A stretch of DNA of 64,000 nucleotides from Cupriavidus sp. YR651. Lineage in GTDB: Bacteria; Pseudomonadota; Gammaproteobacteria; Burkholderiales; Burkholderiaceae. Shown piece by piece: positions 21,217 to 30,341 of the stretch. The first letter of the stretch is position 1; the number at the start of each line of letters is the position of its first letter. Where the stretch lies: positions 62,001 to 126,000 of the forward strand of contig NZ_FMYZ01000007.1 of NCBI RefSeq assembly GCF_900101625.1, given 5' to 3'. Made by a program: the position numbers and the translations under genes. The notes beneath the pieces were generated by a model. That model had not been told where the DNA came from. It worked only from the letters and a program-made list of their open reading frames with translations, and did no database searches.

Positions 21217-22459
21217 AGCGCAGCGCCTCCGCCGGATTGACGCGCGAGGCGCGCCAGCTGGGGTAGATCGTGGCCAGCGTGGCCAGCACGAAGGAGATGA
21301 TGCCGATGGTGGCGATGTCGTTCACGCGGGGATCCGAGGGCAATTCGCTGATGAAGTAGATGTCTTTAGGCAGGAACTGCACGTGCAGCAACCGCTCGAT
21401 GAAAGGCACGATCACGTCGATATTGGTCGCGATCAGCGTGCCGCCCAGCACGCCGAGCAGCGTGCCGATAAACCCGATGGCCACGCCCTGCACGATGAAG
21501 ATCTTCATGATCGAGCGCGGCTGCGCGCCCATCGTGCGGAGGATGGCGATGTCCGCCTGCTTGTCGGTCACCGTCATGACCAGCGTGGAGACCAGATTGA
21601 AAGCCGCCACCGCGATGATCAGCGTCAGGATGATGAACATCATGCGCTTCTCGGTCTGCACGGCGGCAAACCAGTTGCGGTTCTGCTTGGACCAGTCGCG
21701 CAGGTAGAGGTCGCCGGTCATCGTCCCGGCCAGGGACTCGGCTACCTGCGGGGCGCGCTGCATATCCGACAGCTTGAGCCGCACGCCGGTGGGACCGGGC
21801 TGGCGGAACAGCGTCTCGGCGTCCTGGATGTCGATCAGCGCCAGCGCGCTGTCGAATTCATAGTGACCGGAGGAAAACACGCCAACGACGGTGAACTGCT
21901 TGAGCCGCGGCAGCACACCTGCCGGGGTGATGGTGCCCTGCGGCGCCACCAGCGTGACCTTGTCGCCCACGCGCACGCCCATGGCATTGGCCAGCTCATT
22001 GCCCAGCGCGATGCCGAAACCACCGGGCACCAGCGCGTTCATGTTGCCGGCACGGAACTGATTGCCGATGTCGGAGACCTTCGGCTCCTCGGCAGGGTCC
22101 ACACCGCGCAGCAGCACGCCGCGTACGGCGTCTTCGCGCGTGAGCATGGCCTGCGCCGCCACGTAGGGCGCGGCGCCAATGACTTCCTTGTTTTGCATCG
22201 CTTCGGCGGCGGTCTTCTGCCAGTCCGGCAATGCCGTCGGGCCGATGACCTCGATGTGCGACAAGACCGACAGCATCCGGTCTCGCACTTCCTTCTGGAA
22301 GCCGTTCATCACCGATAGCACGACGATCAGCGCCGCCACGCCGAGCGCGATGCCCAGCATCGAGATCATCGAGATGAACGAAATGAACGTGTTGCGACTG
22401 GCGCGCTTGCTTGCGCGGGTATATCGCCAGCCGATCTGCCACTCGTAGGGAAAGTTCAA
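21209..22459 (-). CDS. lolC: lipoprotein-releasing ABC transporter permease (LolC/E type)
   Basis: This is the membrane subunit of the Lol lipoprotein export machine. It has 416 residues, the usual length, with one N-terminal and three C-terminal transmembrane segments and a large periplasmic domain. The N-terminus reads [18 protein letters not shown], followed by [21 protein letters not shown]. The C-terminus ends in the [18 protein letters not shown] motif of FtsX/LolC permeases. The best start is a TTG at 22459, preceded by AGGA; no ATG or GTG sits near the family's conserved start. Only one permease gene is present, so it may form a homodimer (LolF-like), or the partner is elsewhere. Confidence 0.94.
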   Translation of the reverse strand: MNFPYEWQIGWRYTRASKRASRNTFISFISMISMLGIALGVAALIVVLSVMNGFQKEVRDRMLSVLSHIEVIGPTALPDWQKTAAEAMQNKEVIGAAPYVAAQAMLTREDAVRGVLLRGVDPAEEPKVSDIGNQFRAGNMNALVPGGFGIALGNELANAMGVRVGDKVTLVAPQGTITPAGVLPRLKQFTVVGVFSSGHYEFDSALALIDIQDAETLFRQPGPTGVRLKLSDMQRAPQVAESLAGTMTGDLYLRDWSKQNRNWFAAVQTEKRMMFIILTLIIAVAAFNLVSTLVMTVTDKQADIAILRTMGAQPRSIMKIFIVQGVAIGFIGTLLGVLGGTLIATNIDVIVPFIERLLHVQFLPKDIYFISELPSDPRVNDIATIGIISFVLATLATIYPSWRASRVNPAEALRYE

Positions 22460-22561
22460 GAGAAGTCCTGTTGTTCGGGGGATGCGCCGGTGGGCCGCCT
22501 TCGGCCGTCGGGTGACGGAAAACTGGCGCCGGCCAGCCGGAAGTTTACAATCTCGGCAACC

Positions 22562-23713
22562 ATGATGACGCACCTGACCCTGATTGTGCCCTTTTCCGTC
22601 CCGCCCGGCGCCGGCGACGACGCCACGGACGATGTCGTGCCCGGCGCACTGCTGCGGCAGTTGGAGTTGCCGGCGCTCGGAAAGTTGCTGACCCGCGCGA
22701 CGCCCGGCCCGCGCGAGCGGCACGACGATCCCTTCCTGCGCAGCCTGCCGCAGGAACGCTGGCTGGCCGGACGGGCTGGCCTGGACACCAAGCAGGTGCC
22801 GACTGCGCCCTATATGCGGCTGGCCGACCTGCGGCACGATGCCGCGGACGCCGCAGCGGGGACGAATGATATCGGAGCCGGCGGCGGCGCGGCCATTGAC
22901 GAGCCGGCCTGGGCCTGCCTCCAGCCGGTCCATATCCACGCCGCGCGCGACCACCTGGTGCTGATGCATCCCGACCAGCTGGAAATCCGCCCCGATGAGG
23001 CCGCGGCACTGCGCGCCGCCATCGGGGACCTGCTGAGTGAATCCGACATCCTGCTCGACACTCCCCACCCCGCCCGCTGGTATGTGCCCGAAGCGACGTT
23101 TGGCGATCTGGACGCCACCACGCCAGTGCGGGCCACGGGCCGCAATATCGATATCTGGATGCAGGCCGGCGCGCGGGCGCGCGACTGGCGGCGGCTCCAG
23201 AACGAGATCCAGATGACGTGGCACGACCACCCGGTCAACCAGGCCCGCGAGGCCGAGGGCCGACTGCCGATCAATTCGGTCTGGCTGCACGGCGGCGGCA
23301 AACGCGTGCCCGTGAAGCCGCTGGCCGGCACAGTGCTGACCGACGACCCGTTCCTGGCCGGCCTGGCTCTGGCCGGTGGCAGCCAACTGGGCCCGCAACC
23401 GGCACGCTTTGTGGACATTGCGAACACCGACGGCGATGTGCTGGCGATGCTCGACACCGCCACCGAAGCGCATATTGCCCAGGACTGGGGTCTGTGGATC
23501 GAACAGATGCACGCGCTTGACGCCGATTGGTTCGCGCCGGCGCTGGCCGCGCTGGTAGACGGCAAGATTCAGGCAGTCACGCTGGTGCTAGGCGGCGAGA
23601 ATCATTTTGCCGAATTCACCGTGCGGCGCGGGGACTTGCGCAAGTTCTGGCGCGGCCTGGGTCCGCGCGGCGACTGGCGCGCGCTGCTGTCCGATCTGGC
23701 GATGGCCGCCTGA
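22562..23713 (+). CDS. RpfE-like protein of unknown function
   Basis: The product has 383 residues from the ATG at 22562 (or 22565). It opens MTHLTLIVPFSVPP and has conserved-looking segments NEIQMTWHDHPVNQAREAEG, INSVWLHGGGK and TDDPFLAGLALAGG, which resemble bacterial proteins labelled RpfE-type regulatory protein or cofactor-independent phosphoglycerate mutase-like. I see no complete alkaline-phosphatase-type metal site. It is divergent from lolC and about 100 bp upstream of recJ on the same strand. In Xanthomonas, rpfE also neighbours recJ in the rpf cluster, and that context is the main support for the name. Function unknown; predicted cytoplasmic. Confidence 0.75.
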   Translation: MMTHLTLIVPFSVPPGAGDDATDDVVPGALLRQLELPALGKLLTRATPGPRERHDDPFLRSLPQERWLAGRAGLDTKQVPTAPYMRLADLRHDAADAAAGTNDIGAGGGAAIDEPAWACLQPVHIHAARDHLVLMHPDQLEIRPDEAAALRAAIGDLLSESDILLDTPHPARWYVPEATFGDLDATTPVRATGRNIDIWMQAGARARDWRRLQNEIQMTWHDHPVNQAREAEGRLPINSVWLHGGGKRVPVKPLAGTVLTDDPFLAGLALAGGSQLGPQPARFVDIANTDGDVLAMLDTATEAHIAQDWGLWIEQMHALDADWFAPALAALVDGKIQAVTLVLGGENHFAEFTVRRGDLRKFWRGLGPRGDWRALLSDLAMAA

Positions 23714-23814
23714 TGGCCGCCTGAGCCCGTCGCCCAGCCCCCGGCCATCGCCCGTCCGCCATCGCGCCCCCGCATCGCTCCCGAATATCGCAGAACCGTT
23801 TCGAACGACCAACC

Positions 23815-25515
23815 ATGACCCGGATCGCCGTCCGCCCCTACTCCGACGCCCACGCCAGCACGCTGGCCGCATCGGGACTCCACCCCACGCTCGCCCGCAT
23901 CCTGTCGGCGCGCGGTGTGCTGCATCCGTCCGAGCTGGCCACGGATCTGCCTGAGCTGTCACCGCCGTCGTCCATGAAAGGCATCGGCCACGCGGCCGAA
24001 TACCTGGCGGATGCCATTGCGGCCCATCGCAAACTGCTGATCGTCGCCGACTACGACTGCGACGGCGCCACCGCCTGCGCGGTCGGCGTACGCGGCCTGC
24101 GGATGCTCGGCGCACACGTGGACTTCATCGTCCCGAACCGCTTCGAGTACGGCTACGGCCTGACGCCGGAGATTGTGGAGCTGGCCGCGCAGCAGCGGCC
24201 GGATGTGATCGTGACCGTCGACAACGGCATCGCGAGCGTCGACGGCGTGGCTGCGGCCAATGCGCGTGGCATCGATGTCGTGGTCACCGACCACCACCTG
24301 CCCGGCGCGGTACTGCCGGACGCCGCCGTGATCGTCAACCCGAACCAGCCCGGTTGCGAGTTTCCGAGCAAGAACCTGGCGGGCGTGGGCGTGATGTTCT
24401 ACGTGCTGCTGGCGCTGAGGGCGGAGCTGCGCAAGCGCGGCGTCTACACGCAGGCCACCCAGCCGCCTTTGCAGACGCTGCTGGACCTGGTGGCGCTGGG
24501 TACCGTGGCCGATGTGGTCAAGCTGGATAGCAACAACCGGATCCTCGTGGCGCAGGGTCTGCGCCGGATGCGCGCGGGCCGCATGCACCCGGGCGTGGCC
24601 GCGCTGTTCCGCGCCGCCGGGCGCGAGGCGCCGCGCGCCAATACGTTCGACCTCGGCTTCGGCCTGGGCCCACGCCTGAATGCGGCCGGCCGGCTGGCCG
24701 ACATGTCGCTCGGCATCGAATGCCTGCTAACCGACGACCCGAACCGCGCCTGGGACATCGCCCAGGAACTGGATGGCATGAATCGCGAGCGGCGCGACAT
24801 CGAGGCCGGCATGCAGCAGGAAGCGCTGCAGATCCTCGAGCAGCCGCTGGCGGGGCTGGACCCGGCGTCACGCTACACCGTCAGCGTGTTCAACGACACG
24901 TGGCACCAGGGCGTGATCGGCATCGTCGCCTCCCGCCTGAAAGAGAAGTTCCACCGGCCGACGATCACGTTCGCGCCGGGGGATGACGAACATATCAAGG
25001 GCTCGGGCCGCTCGATTCCCGGGTTCCATCTGCGCGACGCGCTGGACCTGGTGTCCAAGCGCCATCCGGGCCTGCTGGTCAAGTTCGGCGGCCACGCGAT
25101 GGCGGCGGGCATGACGCTGCGCGCCAGGGATTTCGACACCTTCATGGCCGCCTTCGAAGCCGTGGGCCGCGAATGGCTGAGCGAAGAGCAACTGGCGCGG
25201 GTGATCGAGACCGATGGCGACATCGAGGATGCCTGCTTCAGCCCGGAATTCGTAACGCTGCTGGAAGGCCAGGTGTGGGGCCAGGGATTTCCTCCGCCGA
25301 CGTTCTGCGGGGAGTTCGACGTGCTGCGCCAGACCGTGCTCAAGGGCAAGCATCTGAAACTGCAGCTTGGGCGCGGCAGCCAGCGCTTTGACGCGATCTG
25401 GTTCAACCACGCGGATGCGCTGGATGGCGCCAGCGCGACAGTGGCCTATCGGCTGGACAACAACACGTTCAACGGCGTCACGCGCGTCCAGCTGGTGATC
25501 GAACACGCGCAATAA
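23815..25515 (+). CDS. recJ: single-stranded-DNA exonuclease RecJ
   Basis: RecJ is the 5'-3' ssDNA exonuclease of RecF-pathway recombination, mismatch repair and base excision repair. It has 566 residues, the normal length. The DHH superfamily motifs are visible: VADYDCDGATA (motif I), VTVDNGIASVDG (II), VVTDHHLPG (III, the DHH), and later GLGPRLNAAGRL. In the DHHA1 region the KFGGHAMAAGMTL signature is clear. A C-terminal OB-like domain ends in RVQLVIEHAQ. It is probably cotranscribed with the RpfE-like gene upstream. Confidence 0.96.
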   Translation: MTRIAVRPYSDAHASTLAASGLHPTLARILSARGVLHPSELATDLPELSPPSSMKGIGHAAEYLADAIAAHRKLLIVADYDCDGATACAVGVRGLRMLGAHVDFIVPNRFEYGYGLTPEIVELAAQQRPDVIVTVDNGIASVDGVAAANARGIDVVVTDHHLPGAVLPDAAVIVNPNQPGCEFPSKNLAGVGVMFYVLLALRAELRKRGVYTQATQPPLQTLLDLVALGTVADVVKLDSNNRILVAQGLRRMRAGRMHPGVAALFRAAGREAPRANTFDLGFGLGPRLNAAGRLADMSLGIECLLTDDPNRAWDIAQELDGMNRERRDIEAGMQQEALQILEQPLAGLDPASRYTVSVFNDTWHQGVIGIVASRLKEKFHRPTITFAPGDDEHIKGSGRSIPGFHLRDALDLVSKRHPGLLVKFGGHAMAAGMTLRARDFDTFMAAFEAVGREWLSEEQLARVIETDGDIEDACFSPEFVTLLEGQVWGQGFPPPTFCGEFDVLRQTVLKGKHLKLQLGRGSQRFDAIWFNHADALDGASATVAYRLDNNTFNGVTRVQLVIEHAQ

Positions 25516-25539
25516 CGTCATGGCGCGATAGGGTGATGG

Positions 25540-25557
25540 GGCGATGGCGCCATCGCC
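25540..25557. repeat. 18-bp perfect palindrome between recJ and the LytM gene
   Basis: GGCGATGGCGCCATCGCC is a perfect, loopless palindrome in the ~105-bp convergent gap, followed by imperfect CCGG-rich repeats (to ~25620). It could be part of a weak bidirectional terminator; no T tract is seen. Confidence 0.5.
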
Positions 25558-25621
25558 GGGAATCGCCGGAAATCACCGGAGGTGGCCGGCAGATTCCGGC
25601 AACCTCCGGCTGTGCGCCGGC

Positions 25622-26356
25622 TCAGCCGCGCGACGGCAGGTAGTCGGCCGGATTCACCGGCTTGCCGTTGCCGCGCACCTCGAAGTGCAGTTCGGCGGCC
25701 GAGGCCATGCTCCCAATCTCCTGCCCCGTCGATACCCGGGCGCCCTCCTTCACCAGCGGCTTGTCCAGGTTGCCGTAGACCGTCAACCAGTCGTCGCTGT
25801 GCTTGAGGATCACCAGCATCCCGTAGCCGCGCAGCGTGCCGACGTGGATCGCCCAGCCGGCGGCGGCGGCGCGGACCGTGCCGTTGGCCGGGACCTCGAT
25901 CCGTAGCCCCTTTTCCGAAGGCAGCGAGAAGCGTCCGGTGACGCGGCCATCGGCCGGCCATTGCAGCTTGATGGCGCTGGCAGGCGGCTTCAACGGCGTG
26001 GTATCGGCTTGTGCCGCCCTGGCCGCCTTGTCGGCATTGTCGGCCCTGGCGGCCGAGGACGATCCCCCCGCGCCGGCTGGCGGCCGGACGCGGATCAGTT
26101 GCCCGACTTCGATCTGGTTGGTGCTCGGCAAATCGTTCCAGCGCGAGAGCTCGGCCACCGATCGCTTGTTGCGGCGGGCGATCGAGTACAGCGTGTCGCC
26201 CCGCTCCACCCGGTAGAAGCCGTCGGGGGCGGGTTCGCCGGAAGTGGTGCCGCAGGCCGCCAGCACGGTGGTCAGGGCGGCAGCCATTGACGCCCCGGCC
26301 AGCCGGCCCAGTATGCGGCGTCGCGCCGCCACGATGTCATGGTTCGTTGCAGTCAT
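25622..26356 (-). CDS. LysM and degenerate LytM/M23 domain lipoprotein
   Basis: This 244-residue, probably outer-membrane lipoprotein has an N-terminal signal with lipobox VLAAC (Cys ~35). A LysM peptidoglycan-binding domain follows (FYRVERGDTLYSIARRN...IEVGQLIRV, ~47-92), then an Ala-rich linker and a C-terminal LytM/M23 domain (~135-240, ending NPADYLPSRG). The LytM active site is degenerate: the first His...Asp pair is replaced in EKGLRIEV and YAH is replaced by YGN, though LHFEVR keeps its His. Like NlpD, EnvC or ActS (YgeR), it is therefore likely an amidase activator rather than a hydrolase. It is divergent from prfB. Confidence 0.9.
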   Translation of the reverse strand: MTATNHDIVAARRRILGRLAGASMAAALTTVLAACGTTSGEPAPDGFYRVERGDTLYSIARRNKRSVAELSRWNDLPSTNQIEVGQLIRVRPPAGAGGSSSAARADNADKAARAAQADTTPLKPPASAIKLQWPADGRVTGRFSLPSEKGLRIEVPANGTVRAAAAGWAIHVGTLRGYGMLVILKHSDDWLTVYGNLDKPLVKEGARVSTGQEIGSMASAAELHFEVRGNGKPVNPADYLPSRG

Positions 26357-26501
26357 GCGTTCGAGGTGACTCCTTGTTGTAGCCCGTATTCTCGCCGATG
26401 TGGCGCACCGACCCCGTTGTAGACCGTTCGCTGCGCGAACCGTTCGCGCCGCCGACGTCGCGCGCGGGCAAATCCACCCCGGATCCGCGGCGCCGATCCG
26501 C

Positions 26502-26507
26502 TATAAT
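26502..26507 (+). promoter_or_regulatory. candidate -10 box of the prfB promoter
   Basis: A perfect TATAAT lies 26 bp before the prfB ATG, implying a very short leader. No convincing -35 is seen at standard spacing. Confidence 0.5.
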
Positions 26508-26533
26508 TCAAGGTTTTGAAGCGCAGGAACATC

Positions 26534-27638
26534 ATGGAAGCAGAACGCCTTAACGCCATCTCCGGTGCCATCTCCGATCTCCGTTCCCGGACGGAAGATC
26601 TACGGGGGTATCTTTGACTACGATGTCAAAGTAGGACGCCTGGACGAAGTCAACGGGCTACTGGAAGACCCGGATGTCTGGAACAACCCAAAGCGGGCCC
26701 AGGATCTTGGCAAGGAAAAGAAAGCGCTCGAGGCCGTGGTACAGGTCCTCGGCAAGCTGACGGACGACCTTTCCGGCGCGGACGAGCTGTTCGAGCTCGC
26801 GCGCGAGGAAGGTGACGACGATACGCTCGAAGCCATCGAGGCCGACGTCAAGGGCTTCGAGGCCATCGTGGCGGACATGGAATTCCGCCGCATGTTCTCG
26901 GGCGAGATGGACCAGGCCAATGCGTTCATCGACATCCAGGCTGGCGCCGGCGGCACGGAAGCGTGCGACTGGGCGTCGATGCTGCTGCGCCAGTACCTGA
27001 AGTACTGCGAGCGCAAGGGCTTCAAGGCGGAGGTGCTGGAAGAATCCGAAGGCGACGTGGCGGGCATCAAGAGCGCCACGATCAAGATCGAAGGCGAGTA
27101 CGCGTTCGGCTACCTGCGTACGGAAACCGGCGTGCACCGGCTGGTGCGCAAGTCGCCGTTCGATTCGTCGGGCGGCCGCCATACGTCGTTCTCGTCGGTG
27201 TTCGTGTACCCGGAAGTCGACGATTCGTTCGAGGTGGAAGTCAACCCGGCCGACCTGCGCGTGGATACCTACCGCGCCTCCGGCGCCGGTGGTCAGCACA
27301 TCAACAAGACCGACTCCGCCGTCCGGATCACGCACATCCCCACCGGCATCGTCGTGCAGTGCCAGAACGACCGTTCGCAGCACCGCAACCGTGCCGAGGC
27401 CATGTCGATGCTGAAGTCGCGCCTGTACGAGCATGAAATGCGCAAGCGCCAGGCCGAGGCCGACAAGCTGGAAGCCGGCAAGACCGACGTGGGCTGGGGC
27501 CACCAGATCCGCTCGTATGTGCTGGACCAGAGCCGGATCAAGGACCTGCGTACCAACGTGGAAATGTCCAACACACAGAAGGTGCTGGACGGTGACCTCG
27601 ACCCGTTCATCGAGGCCAGCCTGAAACAGGGCCTGTAG
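26534..27638 (+). CDS. prfB: peptide chain release factor 2 with programmed +1 frameshift
   Basis: RF2 ends translation at UGA and UAA. The reading starts at the ATG at 26534 and meets an in-frame TGA at 26615-26617 (codon 28). Ribosomes must slip +1 at CTT-TGA-C and continue from 26616, giving 367 residues in total (E. coli has 365). The frameshift cassette is canonical: a Shine-Dalgarno-like GGGGG three bases before CTT TGA C. After the shift the domains are standard, with the anticodon-mimic SPF in [12 protein letters not shown] and the catalytic GGQ in [16 protein letters not shown]. When RF2 is scarce the UGA is not read and frameshifting rises, so the gene autoregulates. It precedes the SDR gene and lysS. 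Confidence 0.97.
26605..26618 (+). promoter_or_regulatory. RF2 programmed +1 frameshift site
   Basis: GGGGG, then TAT, CTT, TGA and C form the classic RF2 recoding signal: an internal Shine-Dalgarno, a slippery CTT in the P site, the weak-context UGA stop and a following C. Slippage moves the tRNA from CUU to UUU. Confidence 0.95.
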
Positions 27639-27646
27639 GCCAGCAA

Positions 27647-27674
27647 CGCCTCCCGCCCGTGCGGGAGGCGTTTT
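27647..27674 (+). terminator. intrinsic terminator after prfB
   Basis: CGCCTCCCGC and GCGGGAGGCG form a perfect 10-bp stem with a CCGT loop, followed by TTTT. This separates prfB from the SDR gene and lysS. Confidence 0.85.
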
Positions 27675-27730
27675 CGAGTTCCCAAAACCGAAGCGGCACG
27701 CCGCCAACCACAACGACATTCCGGGGCACC

Positions 27731-28489
27731 ATGAGCGCAGGAATCCATCTCTACATCGTCACCGGCGCCTCGCGCGGCCTGGGCGCCGCACTGACGCGCG
27801 CGCTGCTGAAGCCGGGCAACCGCGTCATCTGCGTGGCGCGCAGCCGCAGCCCCGAGCTGGAAGCCGAGGCCACGGCCAGCGGCGTTCCGGTGGCCTGGCA
27901 CCTGCAGGACCTGTCGCAACCGGGCGCCGCGGCTGGCTGGCTGGGCAGCGTGCTGGACGCCGTGGATGACGCCCCGGCCAGCGTGACGCTGATCCTGAAT
28001 GCCGGCGTGGTGGAACCGATTGGCCCGATCACCGAGCTGCACGAGACCACGCTGGTCCCGCACCTGCTGACCAACCTGGCCACGCCGATGACGATGACCG
28101 GCGCGTTCATCGAACACACCGCACGCCTCGACTGCCCGCGCAAGGTGCTCGGCATCTCTTCCGGTGCCGCGCGCAACCCGGTGCAGGGCTGGAGCGCCTA
28201 CTGCACCGGCAAGGCCGGCCTGGACATGTTCATGCGCGCCGTTAACGCCGAATACGCCAGCATCCCCGAGCCGCGCACGGTGCGCGCGGTGGCCCTGGCC
28301 CCGGGCGTGGTGGATACCGGCATGCAGGAAACCATCCGCGGCGCGGACTTCGCCCAGGTGCAGCGCTTCCGTGACCTGAAGGCCAACGCGCAGCTGGCGT
28401 CGCCGGAAGAGACCGCGCAACGCATCGTCGCCTACCTGGCACGTCCGGACTTCGGCAAGACCGAGCTCGACGACATCCGCAATTACTGA
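27731..28489 (+). CDS. SDR family NAD(P)-dependent oxidoreductase
   Basis: This 252-residue short-chain dehydrogenase/reductase starts at the ATG at 27731 (MSAGIHLYIVTGASRGLG). The TGASRGLG dinucleotide loop lies near residues 11-18. ILNAGVV stands for the NNAG motif. The catalytic serine is in GISSGAARN and the Tyr/Lys pair in YCTGKAGLD. The sequence resembles sepiapterin reductase-like or benzil reductase-like SDRs, but the substrate is unknown. It lies between the prfB terminator and lysS, 42 bp upstream of lysS, so these two may be cotranscribed. Confidence 0.9.
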   Translation: MSAGIHLYIVTGASRGLGAALTRALLKPGNRVICVARSRSPELEAEATASGVPVAWHLQDLSQPGAAAGWLGSVLDAVDDAPASVTLILNAGVVEPIGPITELHETTLVPHLLTNLATPMTMTGAFIEHTARLDCPRKVLGISSGAARNPVQGWSAYCTGKAGLDMFMRAVNAEYASIPEPRTVRAVALAPGVVDTGMQETIRGADFAQVQRFRDLKANAQLASPEETAQRIVAYLARPDFGKTELDDIRNY

Positions 28490-28531
28490 ACCGAACCCGC
28501 GCGGGCCTGGCCCGCGCCCGACCGAACCATC

Positions 28532-30064
28532 ATGACCGAACCGACCCGCGCCCCAGCCGCCGACACGCCTGCCGTAGACGAGAACAAGATCATCGCTGAG
28601 CGGCGCGAGAAACTGCAGGCCCTGCGCCAGCAAGGCGTGGCCTTCCCCAACGATTTCCGCCCGACGCACCAGGCCGCCGCGCTGCACGCGCAGTATGGCG
28701 AGACCGACCAGCCCACGCTGGAAGCCAGTCCGGTGGAAGTGGCCATCGCCGGCCGCATGATGCTCAAGCGCGTGATGGGCAAGGCCAGCTTTGCCACCGT
28801 GCAGGACGGCAGCGGCCAGATCCAGTTCTACGTCACGCGCGACAAGGTGGGCGAGGACGTGTACGCCGCGTTCAAGCACTGGGACCTGGGCGACATCGTC
28901 AGCGCGCGCGGCGAACTGTTCCGCACCAACAAGGGCGAGTTGTCCGTGCAGGTGCGTGAGCTGCGCCTGCTGTCGAAATCCCTGCGCCCGCTGCCGGACA
29001 AGTTCCACGGCCTGGCCGACCAGGAAACCAAATATCGCCAGCGCTATGTGGACCTGATCGTCTCGCCCGAGACGCGCGCCACGTTCCGTGCCCGCACCAA
29101 CGCCATCTCGTCGCTGCGTCGCCATATGGCCGACGCCGGCTTCATGGAAGTGGAAACGCCGATGCTGCACCCGATTCCCGGTGGCGCCGCGGCCAAGCCG
29201 TTCATCACGCACCACAATGCGCTGGACATGCAGATGTTCCTGCGTATCGCACCGGAGCTCTACCTCAAGCGTCTGGTCGTCGGCGGCTTCGAGCGTGTGT
29301 TCGAGATCAACCGCAACTTCCGTAACGAAGGGGTGAGCCCGCGCCACAACCCCGAGTTCACGATGATGGAGTTCTACGCGGCCTACACGGACTACCGCTG
29401 GCTGATGGACTTCACCGAGAACCTGATCCGCCAGGCCGCGATCGATGCGCGGGGCAGCGCCACCGTGACATACCAGGGTCGCGAACTGGATCTGGCCAAG
29501 CCGTTCCATCGCCTGACCATCTGCCAGGCCATCCAGAAGTTCGCGCCGGAGTACACCGACGCGCAACTGGCCGATGCCGACTTCCTGCGCACCGAACTGA
29601 AGAAGTTCGGCGTGAACACCGGCGCGCCGCAGTTCCTGAACGCGGGCCTGGGCACGCTGCAACTGGTGCTGTTCGAGGAAACGGCCGAAGCCCAGCTCTG
29701 GGAACCGACGTTCATCGTCGACTACCCGGTCGAGGTGTCGCCGTTGGCGCGTGCATCGGACACGGTGCCGGGGATCACGGAACGCTTCGAGCTGTTCATC
29801 ACGGGCCGGGAGATCGCCAATGGCTTCTCGGAGCTCAACGATGCCGAGGACCAGGCCGACCGCTTCCGCAAGCAGGTCGAGCAGAAGGATGCGGGCGACG
29901 AGGAAGCGATGTACTTCGACGCCGACTACATCCGCGCGCTCGAGTACGGCATGCCCCCGACGGGTGGTTGCGGCATCGGCATCGACCGTCTGGTCATGCT
30001 GCTGACGGACAGCCCCAACATCCGCGACGTCATCCTGTTCCCGCACCTGCGCCGGGAAGACTGA
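28532..30064 (+). CDS. lysS: lysyl-tRNA synthetase, class II
   Basis: LysS charges tRNA-Lys with lysine. The protein has 510 residues, the usual length. The N-terminal OB-fold anticodon-binding domain (~residues 55-165) precedes the class II catalytic core: motif 2 [20 protein letters not shown] and motif 3 [13 protein letters not shown] near the C-terminus. TTREI-like [16 protein letters not shown] also matches LysRS. It is followed by a strong terminator at 30103-30131. prfB-lysS proximity is widespread in proteobacteria. Confidence 0.98.
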   Translation: MTEPTRAPAADTPAVDENKIIAERREKLQALRQQGVAFPNDFRPTHQAAALHAQYGETDQPTLEASPVEVAIAGRMMLKRVMGKASFATVQDGSGQIQFYVTRDKVGEDVYAAFKHWDLGDIVSARGELFRTNKGELSVQVRELRLLSKSLRPLPDKFHGLADQETKYRQRYVDLIVSPETRATFRARTNAISSLRRHMADAGFMEVETPMLHPIPGGAAAKPFITHHNALDMQMFLRIAPELYLKRLVVGGFERVFEINRNFRNEGVSPRHNPEFTMMEFYAAYTDYRWLMDFTENLIRQAAIDARGSATVTYQGRELDLAKPFHRLTICQAIQKFAPEYTDAQLADADFLRTELKKFGVNTGAPQFLNAGLGTLQLVLFEETAEAQLWEPTFIVDYPVEVSPLARASDTVPGITERFELFITGREIANGFSELNDAEDQADRFRKQVEQKDAGDEEAMYFDADYIRALEYGMPPTGGCGIGIDRLVMLLTDSPNIRDVILFPHLRRED

Positions 30065-30102
30065 TCCGGACTGCCAATCGGCAAAAAGCAGAGAGAGATG
30101 AC

Positions 30103-30132
30103 AAAAGCCCCGCCCCTCCGGCGGGGCTTTTT
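30103..30132 (+). terminator. intrinsic terminator after lysS
   Basis: AAAAGCCCCGCC and GGCGGGGCTTTT form a perfect 12-bp stem around a CCTCC loop, ending in a T run. Confidence 0.92.
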
Positions 30133-30341
30133 GCATTCCAGCGCGACAGCAGGCGACTGCACATGGCATGCCGGTTTGTTACAGCGGGGTCTGTAGGACG
30201 GCCACCGATATCGTTGCAACCCCATGATTTACCTGTGTTTTTGGCGCTACAGATGCTTACAAAATCAAACGGCAATCGTGCCCCGCTTCAGCCAAACTTG
30301 AGTGCATGGACCGGCTTGGCCGGTCGACAGGAGAACAACAA

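Noticed and set aside
26534..26617. prfB as a frameshifted pseudogene
   Set aside because: The interruption is the canonical programmed RF2 frameshift with all its signals.
27293..30169. Minus-strand open frame of over 950 codons opposite lysS and the SDR gene
   Set aside because: Shadow of lysS and its neighbours on the other strand; no recognisable motifs.
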